Below, piece by piece: positions 14,807 through 20,602 of a DNA stretch of 20,602 bases (the stretch's first letter is position 1; each line of letters begins with the position of its first letter). A program made the translations under genes and the position numbers. Below the pieces are notes generated by a model. The model worked only from the letters and a program-made list of their open reading frames with translations, had not been told where the DNA came from and made no database searches. The DNA is taken from the IMG/VR virus record IMGVR_UViG_3300042478_001659, positions 1 through 20,602 of that record; one strand, 5' to 3'. This DNA is from a virus.

Positions 14807-16138
14807 ATGATAGAAATGGTTGTTTCTTTTCTTGTTGCGACCTTCTTTGGCGTCTTGTCCGGATTGATACCAGGAGTGTCCGTGTTTGTGACGCTGTCTC
14901 TAATGTATCCGTTTCTAATGGGAATTGACCCAGCAAACGCGTTAGCAGTATATGTAGTAGTTGCAAGCCTGAGCCAATACTTTGGATCTGTGTCAGCAAC
15001 TATCTTTGCTGTCCCTGGTTCTATGACATCCATTCCTTCGTTAATCGAAGGTCACGAATTGTTTCGTCGTGGAGATGGTGATAGGGCAATAATGTATGCA
15101 GCGATAGGAAGCTTCATAGGATCTCTTCTCTCTATCATGGTGTCGTACATCTTTATTCAGTATAGTTACTATATGTTCTCTATGTTTGATACGCGCATAA
15201 AAATGCTGCTTACTTTTCTGTGTCTAATAGCATTTATAGTAGTGAGTAAGAATAAGTACTGGATCAGTTGCGCATTTATAATCTTGGGTTTTATCTTAGC
15301 GCACGTCGGGATGGATAAAAATACAAACACCGCATTTCTTACATTTGGTAACAATTATCTGTTAAGCGGGCTTCCTACAATCAGTGTCGTCTTAGGAATA
15401 TACGTAATACCGTATATCCTAGATCAACTTGAAGTAGGCTCAAGAAAGATAGTGATGAATAAGTTGCAACTTTCAGGTTATGTTGTGTCGTTTAAGAATA
15501 TGTTACAACATTGGGGAGTTGTAGTTCGTGGATTCTTGATAGGTTATGTATCCGGGTTTATACCAGGAGTTACGTATCATCTTGGAACAACACTTGCGTA
15601 TCTACTCGAAAAAAGAATAAAAAAGAAACAAAACAAGTATCAGGTTGGTGATATAGACTGTCTTGTTGCGGCCGAGACTGCAAACAACGCAGGTGTTTTT
15701 TCACAAATAATTCCTTTATTTCTCGTAGGTCTTCCAATTACTAGTACACAATCTTTTATATATAGTATAGTCGAGAGTAAAGGAATACATATAACAACAA
15801 ACTTCTTCTATCACATGCTTCCTTATATGATGGTTGTCTATATGCTTAGCGCGATTATCGGCGTATTCATAGCAGGAAAGTATGTAAATTGGATAAGAGT
15901 TTTTTCAAGGATAGACTTTAGATACATATATATCTTTATTATTGCGATGCTCTTTGTCGTCGCGTATATTACTGGATCTATGTATGGTCAGTCCGTGTAC
16001 TATGTAGTACTTCTTATAGCTTTGATACCAATTGGTTATCTGCTCAAGAGTTACGATAGAACACCAATAGTCTTTGCATTTCTGCTTCACGACATGCTGT
16101 ACTACAGCATAATGACATTCAACGCTCTATACTTATGA
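14807..16138 (+). CDS. tctA: Tripartite tricarboxylate transporter permease, TctA family
   Basis: This 443-residue membrane protein shows the two-half layout of TctA. The first half has GVLSGLIPGV (Gly19-Val24) followed by an Ala/Val/Tyr-rich segment, GSVSATIFAVPGSMTSIPS, and EGHELFRRGDGDRAIMYAAIGSFIGS. The second half repeats the glycine motif as GFIPG (250-254), then AYLLEKRI, and the family hallmark AAETANNAG (Glu290-Gly296) with IIPLFLVGLPIT. I count about ten to twelve hydrophobic stretches, including near 4-24, 103-123, 151-168, 185-205, 337-361, 372-390 and 394-415. TctA is the large channel of a secondary uptake system for citrate and related acids, working with TctB and a periplasmic TctC. 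At 443 residues it is a little shorter than the roughly 500 usual in bacteria. A TctC-like gene follows within 9 bases, but no TctB is visible. In a phage it would be an auxiliary metabolic gene; the substrate is unknown. Confidence 0.85.
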   Translation: MIEMVVSFLVATFFGVLSGLIPGVSVFVTLSLMYPFLMGIDPANALAVYVVVASLSQYFGSVSATIFAVPGSMTSIPSLIEGHELFRRGDGDRAIMYAAIGSFIGSLLSIMVSYIFIQYSYYMFSMFDTRIKMLLTFLCLIAFIVVSKNKYWISCAFIILGFILAHVGMDKNTNTAFLTFGNNYLLSGLPTISVVLGIYVIPYILDQLEVGSRKIVMNKLQLSGYVVSFKNMLQHWGVVVRGFLIGYVSGFIPGVTYHLGTTLAYLLEKRIKKKQNKYQVGDIDCLVAAETANNAGVFSQIIPLFLVGLPITSTQSFIYSIVESKGIHITTNFFYHMLPYMMVVYMLSAIIGVFIAGKYVNWIRVFSRIDFRYIYIFIIAMLFVVAYITGSMYGQSVYYVVLLIALIPIGYLLKSYDRTPIVFAFLLHDMLYYSIMTFNALYL

Positions 16139-16146
16139 GGTAAAAT

Positions 16147-16974
16147 ATGATTAAATACATCACAGCGCTCTTTATGATGATTTCTACACCGCTCTACGCA
16201 AACGAATTAGTTCGCATCATAAATCCATACAATCCAACCGGAGCTGCCTTTAAACTAGGAAACTATCTACACGAGTCAAACCCTTCTCTTTTTGGAAGTG
16301 TAGAAAAAGTAGAGTCCTGTGCCACAGCAGCAAGCATTCTTAAAACTGAGACTAACCCAACCATAGTAATATGGCAGCCAATTGCAGAACCTTTTTCAGC
16401 AAGTGAAGAATGTAAGGAAACACTCACAAAAGATAATTTTATCACTGTTCACATCTCTTCGTATAACTATATCTGCACAAAGAAAGATTCCGGTAAAGAT
16501 CTCGAATACTTTATAAACGGAAACGCAAAGATAGGTTATGCTATTGATTTTCTATACAAGTTATCTTTAGAAAATAATGTAAAAGCAGTACAGAGTAATG
16601 CTACGATCATTCCGTATAAGAGCGCGAATGAATATATGGCAGCTTTTGAAATAGACGAGATAGACTTTGTCTATACGACCAAGCCAAGCGATATTATGAG
16701 CTGCGTGCTGACTACAGATCCAAACAGCACTGAAATTACACCGCTAGTTAATTACAGTGATGACGTCTTCTCTACAGCCGGTATGAAGTTCGCATTCCTT
16801 GGAGTAAATGTTGATCTAGAAGAGATGAAGCAGGTTTTAAACGATTCTACCTCTTCAGATTCTTGGAAAGAAATGTTTAACACATATAGTCGTGAGCTTT
16901 CATTACTCGATAGAGAAGCACAGCTCGAAGCTATACAGAAAGAAGTGTCTGCCTACCAAAGTCAGGTGCAGTAA
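16147..16974 (+). CDS. Secreted periplasmic binding protein, TctC/Bug-like
   Basis: The 275-residue product begins with a classic signal peptide: MIKY, a hydrophobic core (ITALFMMISTPL), and a likely cut after LYA at residue 18. The mature start, VRIINPYNPTGAAFKLGNYL, is a degenerate version of the Bug/TctC opening in which a phosphate-like Pro-Gly loop is followed by a helix. Later come VYTTKPSDIMS and a C-terminal FLGVNVDLEEMKQVL ... SWKEMF helix, in the layout of the family's end. It is slightly shorter than the roughly 300 residues usual. Four Cys are present and could form disulfides in the periplasm. A GAGG ribosome binding site overlaps the tctA stop, so it is translated with the permease. 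The TctC call leans on this neighbourhood as well as the sequence. A different type 2 periplasmic binding protein remains possible. A strong hairpin follows the stop. Confidence 0.6.
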   Translation: MIKYITALFMMISTPLYANELVRIINPYNPTGAAFKLGNYLHESNPSLFGSVEKVESCATAASILKTETNPTIVIWQPIAEPFSASEECKETLTKDNFITVHISSYNYICTKKDSGKDLEYFINGNAKIGYAIDFLYKLSLENNVKAVQSNATIIPYKSANEYMAAFEIDEIDFVYTTKPSDIMSCVLTTDPNSTEITPLVNYSDDVFSTAGMKFAFLGVNVDLEEMKQVLNDSTSSDSWKEMFNTYSRELSLLDREAQLEAIQKEVSAYQSQVQ

Positions 16975-16984
16975 TCATATAGAA

Positions 16985-17009
16985 AAGAAGCGGGCATTGC
17001 CCGCTTCTT
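16985..17009 (+). terminator. Hairpin terminator after the transporter genes
   Basis: AAGAAGCGGGC and GCCCGCTTCTT form a perfect 11-base-pair stem around a three-base ATT loop, GC-rich at the top. It sits 10 bases after the TctC-like stop. The 3' arm ends in CTTCTT rather than a clean T run, so it may act as a weak intrinsic terminator, an mRNA-stabilising hairpin, or both. Confidence 0.75.
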
Positions 17010-17032
17010 CATACAATGAAAAGGAATACATT

Positions 17033-18058
17033 ATGAAAAGAATATTAATCACTGGCGGAGCCGGTTTTATTGCCCACCACCTCGTATGTAAAGTGCTCAA
17101 AGAGACGGATTGGGAGGTAGTTACTCTAGATAGATTGGACTACAGTGGAAACTTGAATCGCCTCCACGACTCACTACAGGAGTTCGACGCCGAAACTCGT
17201 AAGAGAGTAAGCGTGGTATTTCACGACCTGAAGGCCGACATGAACCCACTCGTTCGTTCAGAAGTAGGATCCGTAGACTACATCGCTCACCTTGCAGCAG
17301 GGTCACATGTTGATCGTTCTATCGACTATCCGATGGAGTTCGTTCTTGATAATGTTGTCGGAACGTGTAACATTCTCGAATTTGCAAGAGCGCAAAAGAG
17401 CAATCTTAAGAGGTTCATCTACTTCAGTACCGATGAAGTCTTTGGTCCTGCGCCGGATGGAATTAAGTATGGTGAAAACGATCGCTATAACTCTACGAAT
17501 CCTTATAGCGCATCAAAAGCAGGCGGCGAAGAACTTGCTGTTGCGTATGAGAATACCTACGGCTTGCCGATCTATATCACTCATACTATGAACGTCTTTG
17601 GTCAGAGACAACACCCGGAGAAGTACATACCAATGTGCATCAAGAAAGCTCGTGATGGCGAGAAGATTACAATCCATAGCGATAGAACAAAGACGATCCC
17701 GGGATCACGTCACTACATCCACGCAGAAGATGTAGCAGATGCAGTTTTATTCTTACTAAATGGGAATTTTGATCTAAAGGAAGAATGGGGTGGAGCTAAG
17801 TGCCCCAAGTTTAACATCGTCGGCGCAGAAGAGATCGATAACTACGAACTTGCAAGGATCATCGCAGACGCGCAAGGTAAGGAACTCAACTACGAGTTTG
17901 TCGACTTTCACTCGAGTCGCCCAGGCCACGATCTTCGCTATGCCCTAGACGGAAACAAGATGAAGAGTCTTGGATGGGAACCAGCCACTTCAGTCCGCGA
18001 AAGAATTGCAGAAGTAGTAAAGTGGACTCTAGAGAACGAAAGATGGCTAAAGACATAA
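17033..18058 (+). CDS. Nucleotide-sugar 4,6-dehydratase (extended SDR family)
   Basis: The 341-residue enzyme opens with the NAD-binding Rossmann motif TGGAGFIA (Gly8, Gly9, Gly11; the usual third Gly is Ala14). It has LAAGSHVDRSI near residues 90-100, STDEVFG (132-138) with the Asp-Glu pair typical of 4,6-dehydratases, and the catalytic Tyr158-x-x-x-Lys162 (YSASK). MNVFGQRQHPEKYIP and RHYIHAEDVADAV complete the RmlB-like pattern. These enzymes turn NDP-glucose-type sugars into 4-keto-6-deoxy sugars for surface polysaccharide. dTDP-glucose is the best guess from RmlB likeness, but the nucleotide is not proved. The frame is open to an ATG at 16892, but that would overlap the TctC gene and the hairpin. 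The ATG at 17033 has an AAAAGGAA site and puts the Rossmann motif at the N-terminus. It may serve phage or host glycan changes. Confidence 0.88.
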   Translation: MKRILITGGAGFIAHHLVCKVLKETDWEVVTLDRLDYSGNLNRLHDSLQEFDAETRKRVSVVFHDLKADMNPLVRSEVGSVDYIAHLAAGSHVDRSIDYPMEFVLDNVVGTCNILEFARAQKSNLKRFIYFSTDEVFGPAPDGIKYGENDRYNSTNPYSASKAGGEELAVAYENTYGLPIYITHTMNVFGQRQHPEKYIPMCIKKARDGEKITIHSDRTKTIPGSRHYIHAEDVADAVLFLLNGNFDLKEEWGGAKCPKFNIVGAEEIDNYELARIIADAQGKELNYEFVDFHSSRPGHDLRYALDGNKMKSLGWEPATSVRERIAEVVKWTLENERWLKT

Positions 18059-18063
18059 GTTGT

Positions 18064-18071
18064 GATAAATA
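18064..18071 (+). promoter_or_regulatory. Late-promoter-like motif (GATAAATA)
   Basis: GATAAATA differs from TATAAATA only in the first base and lies in the 45-base gap after the dehydratase, 32 bases before the ATG of the 55-residue gene. Placement between a metabolic gene and a structural gene fits a late promoter that restarts structural transcription. Confidence 0.5.
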
Positions 18072-18090
18072 GATACAGCTAATAGTTCTA

Positions 18091-18097
18091 AAGGAGA
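18091..18097 (+). promoter_or_regulatory. Strong ribosome binding site
   Basis: AAGGAGA six bases before the ATG at 18104 is the best Shine-Dalgarno sequence I noticed in the window. It fixes the start of the small gene that follows and probably drives the next, closely spaced gene as well. Confidence 0.75.
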
Positions 18098-18103
18098 GCG
18101 AAG

Positions 18104-18271
18104 ATGGCTGTTAAGATATCTGGAACAACCGTTATTGACGATAGCAGAAATATAACAAACATACTCACGGCAACCTCAAACACTGCCGTGATTACTTATT
18201 TGCAGGACAGTTCAAATAGAACTCTAAAGATCCTTAATGCGGCAGGAACTGTAGTCTGGGGTTCTGTATAA
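18104..18271 (+). CDS. Small fibre-module protein (55 aa)
   Basis: The 55-residue product runs MAVKISGTTVIDDSRNITNI to a TVVWGSV end. The KISGTTVIDDSRNI segment resembles a short module I know from the N-terminal ends of phage fibre and tail proteins, where it occurs joined to larger domains; here it stands alone. It has no signal peptide, Cys or membrane segment and looks like a small beta unit. It has a strong ribosome binding site and a late-promoter-like motif upstream. Its stop is one base before the ATG of a very large repeat protein, so the two are probably translated together and may act together. Adaptor or minor fibre part is inference. Confidence 0.8.
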   Translation: MAVKISGTTVIDDSRNITNILTATSNTAVITYLQDSSNRTLKILNAAGTVVWGSV

Positions 18272-18272
18272 T

Positions 18273-20602
18273 ATGGCAAGACCAAATGTCCTTACCTATA
18301 AGGGCAGTGGCATATTACAGATCATAAACGACTCTGAGTTTGAAGCGATCGCTGAAGTTGTTCTTGAAAAGTTTGCTTCTGTTGACGGGCCCGGTAACAT
18401 ATACAACGCACAAGGTGCAAACACCGCTTATGTAGCAATAGGTGATTTCACTGATACACGATATCAGGGAGCTATTGGAACTGGAGACGTTACACTTCTT
18501 TCTACAACATACACTCTTTATCAGGATAGAACGAGTAACTACGGATCTGTCACGAATCCACCATTACATTGGAACGGAACTGATATTAAGATCGCGAACA
18601 ATACAGAGCTCAACGATCTTGCCGATGCTATTATACAATATATGGTTATTGGAGATGGCCCAGGTGGTTACGTGTTAACAAGCGCCGCGCCGGCTGGAGG
18701 TACTTGGGTATCCATCGGAAGCATTAACAACGTTCAAGACACAGCAAATACTACTGTAACCACGTTATTTAAAAAGATATCGGGTACTACCACTCTTACA
18801 CACAGTCCTCTTAAACATGTATCTGGCGGAACCATTCAGATCATGACTCAGGCCGAAATAGAACAGCTAGTCGAAAAAGTAAGAGAAAGAATTATAACAA
18901 CACAGATAGGTTACTATGCATTTCAGCTAGCTGCGCCAACGCCAGGGACTTGGGCTGAAATGGGTACTATCCTTGACACAAGACCTACGATATCTGCGCA
19001 AGATTATGTAGGCCCGATATATACTTCTGATGTGAATTATACCGGTATTATTCCTATAAGCTATCTTGGCGGTTCGGACGTACCGTATGACACAGATTAC
19101 ATAGGAACATACGACACTGATTACGTTTCTTCTGTTATTGTTGGTTATGACGGTGTTGCACCGGCGGCATACACTACCACCTTTGAAGGGCCTAGTGGTA
19201 TAAACTATCTAGGTCCGGGTTTTGCAACATACGATGGAGACTATCTTGGCGGGATTGTATACGATGGAGTTGCGCCAACGAACTATGTCGGCGATTACAT
19301 CGGTCCTATTTCTTATGTCGGCGTTACACCGGCTACTTACGTAGCAGATTATGTAGGACCAGCTACGTACGTTGGTATCACTCCTATCACGTATGTGACT
19401 GGGTTTATTGGTCCAGTCACATACGTTGGACCTGCAGAGGTTACCTATGATAGTACTCGATTCGTGACAGTTAACTATCTTGGTCCGTTGGCGGACTCTA
19501 TTAACTATGCAGGAACGACTCCGGCTTCATATCTAGGACCCTCTGCGCCAGTCACATATATTGGGCCTTTGGATGGAGTTCTATATGTATCTACGGATAC
19601 GGACGGTGCTCCTTATGCATCTCAATCCGGAGTCCCAAACGTAAACTATCTTGGTCCTGGCCCGGCAAACTTTACAAACTATACGTTATTTCCTCTATAC
19701 TTAGGTCCTAGCGCAGAACCTTTCTATCTAGGAGACATTACAACTGTTAACTACCTTGGCCCAGGAGGTCCTGCTGCGAACTACACTTCGTTAGTTGCTA
19801 ACGTCACAAACTATCTTGGCCCGGGCACGGCGAATGCTATAAATTATGTTGGGCCAGGCGCAGCGAATTCTATAAACTATCTCGGGCCAGGGCCGGGCAT
19901 CACGTACGTGAGAACCAAAACATTATCATACGTTGGCCCTGGCCCGGCGAATGCTACAAACTACCTCGGCCCTGGTGCAGCTACAAGCTACCTCGGCCCT
20001 GGCGCGGATACCAACTACTTAGGCCCAGGAAACCAAGATTATCAAGGGTCGCAAAAACTAAACTTCGTAGATTATACTTCCATACCATCAATTAACTACG
20101 TAGGTCCTGCGACTCCGGATGCCATAAACTACGAGTCAGACAACGCAATAAATTATCTTGGATCTGGTGCACCAGTTAACTATCTCGGTGCCGGGCCTGA
20201 TGTTAGTTACTTGGGCCCTCTTGACGGCCCTACATATATCGGTCCAGGAACTACTCCAGACGGAGCCGGATATATTGGTATACCGGAAGTATTATATACT
20301 GCGCTCATTGCTGCAGATTATCTCGGAACAAACCCAGATGGAGCGGTTTATGATACGGTTATAGCCTATCTTGGCAACTACGCTGGATTAACTCCAGATG
20401 CTGGCAGTTATATATTATCTGTTACATACGAGAGTGAATACGCCGGTGTGACTCCCGCAAGCTACGTTGGAGTGTTAACATACGATATAGATTACTTAGG
20501 AGTGACGGCGGCAAACTATGACAACACAGTTGCTTATCTAGGAGACTACGTTGGTATTGGACCGGTGTCGTATATAAGTGAAACTACATATCTAGGACAA
20601 TT
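18273..20602 (+). CDS. Giant repeat-rich virion protein (3' end missing)
   Basis: From the ATG at 18273 the frame stays open to the end of the window, giving at least 776 residues with no stop. Residues 1-240 are a structured head: MARPNVLTYKGSGILQII, then two related blocks (APAGGTWVSIGSI near residue 140 and APTPGTWAEMGTILDTRP near 230) around TQAEIEQLVEKVRERI. These blocks resemble virion proteins of marine T4-like phages. From about residue 244 the chain is almost wholly made of Tyr-(Leu/Val/Ile)-Gly units, often NYLGPG or TYVGP, spaced irregularly by 6 to 20 residues. I count about forty before the window ends. Such regular aromatic-Gly repeats suggest a beta-structured fibre shaft. No enzyme motif was seen. 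It follows the 55-residue gene by one base. The true length and C-terminus lie outside the window. Confidence 0.85.
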   Translation, partial: MARPNVLTYKGSGILQIINDSEFEAIAEVVLEKFASVDGPGNIYNAQGANTAYVAIGDFTDTRYQGAIGTGDVTLLSTTYTLYQDRTSNYGSVTNPPLHWNGTDIKIANNTELNDLADAIIQYMVIGDGPGGYVLTSAAPAGGTWVSIGSINNVQDTANTTVTTLFKKISGTTTLTHSPLKHVSGGTIQIMTQAEIEQLVEKVRERIITTQIGYYAFQLAAPTPGTWAEMGTILDTRPTISAQDYVGPIYTSDVNYTGIIPISYLGGSDVPYDTDYIGTYDTDYVSSVIVGYDGVAPAAYTTTFEGPSGINYLGPGFATYDGDYLGGIVYDGVAPTNYVGDYIGPISYVGVTPATYVADYVGPATYVGITPITYVTGFIGPVTYVGPAEVTYDSTRFVTVNYLGPLADSINYAGTTPASYLGPSAPVTYIGPLDGVLYVSTDTDGAPYASQSGVPNVNYLGPGPANFTNYTLFPLYLGPSAEPFYLGDITTVNYLGPGGPAANYTSLVANVTNYLGPGTANAINYVGPGAANSINYLGPGPGITYVRTKTLSYVGPGPANATNYLGPGAATSYLGPGADTNYLGPGNQDYQGSQKLNFVDYTSIPSINYVGPATPDAINYESDNAINYLGSGAPVNYLGAGPDVSYLGPLDGPTYIGPGTTPDGAGYIGIPEVLYTALIAADYLGTNPDGAVYDTVIAYLGNYAGLTPDAGSYILSVTYESEYAGVTPASYVGVLTYDIDYLGVTAANYDNTVAYLGDYVGIGPVSYISETTYLGQ
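19002..20602 (+). repeat. Tyr-(Leu/Val/Ile)-Gly-Pro coding repeats
   Basis: In frame the DNA repeats TAY-CTN/GTN/ATH-GGN, mostly followed by CCN. A denser group at about 19730-20030 has near-identical units such as AACTATCTTGGCCC. Synonymous codons differ between units, so most copies are old, but the dense group shows closer DNA similarity. The repeat continues past the window end. Confidence 0.85.

Noticed and set aside
16892-17032. N-terminal extension of the dehydratase from ATG 16892
   Set aside because: It overlaps the TctC-like gene and the hairpin, and it puts 47 odd residues before the Rossmann motif. ATG 17033 has a good ribosome binding site.
18442-18678. 78-residue forward frame (and another at 20158-20364)
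   Set aside because: Both lie inside the long open frame beginning at 18273 and have no start signals.

Overview
The window reads as one strand of late structural genes from a T4-like contractile-tailed phage, most like the marine (cyanophage/pelagiphage-type) branch. This rests on a DUF4815-type giant virion protein, a gp8-like baseplate C-terminus, fibre-like proteins with S74 self-cleaving chaperone ends, TATAAATA-type late promoter sequences, tight ATGA overlaps and moderately AT-rich DNA. Every supported gene is on the + strand. No tRNA, CRISPR array, insertion sequence, integrase or minus-strand gene was seen. The host cannot be read from the sequence. A transporter pair of a type common in heterotrophic proteobacteria hints at such a host rather than a cyanobacterium, but only as inference.

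Region 1 (1-6577) is the baseplate edge: the 3' part of a gp8-like wedge protein, a 1759-residue DUF4815 protein and a 58-residue charged helical protein that overlaps its end. Region 2 (6580-13620) is the fibre/appendage module: a 340-residue fibre-like protein ending in an S74 domain, an 854-residue protein with a pentapeptide-repeat section and a pectin-lyase-like section, a 141-residue beta-rich virion protein, and a 990-residue collagen-like protein with two inserted copies of one domain and a C-terminal S74 chaperone.

Region 3 (13633-18058) is a non-structural cassette set inside the late region: a PP-loop ATP-pyrophosphatase-like enzyme, a TctA-family tricarboxylate transporter permease, a secreted TctC/Bug-like binding protein, a strong hairpin terminator, and a short-chain-dehydrogenase-type nucleotide-sugar 4,6-dehydratase. 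The first three genes are packed with gaps of 1 to 12 bases and probably translated together. The TctA/TctC pair has no visible TctB partner and is the most unusual content of the window. The same 11 bases, containing a GATAAAT late-promoter-like core, lie at both ends of the cassette.

Region 4 (18059-20602) returns to structural genes: a late-promoter-like motif, a strong ribosome binding site, a 55-residue fibre-module protein, and the start of a very long protein whose second part is built of roughly forty Tyr-(Leu/Val/Ile)-Gly units and runs off the window end.

Taken together, a late transcription unit makes the baseplate rim and host-recognition fibres, and the embedded cassette could alter uptake of organic acids and sugar-nucleotide pools in the infected cell. 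The structural assignments are well supported at family level. The metabolic role is inference.
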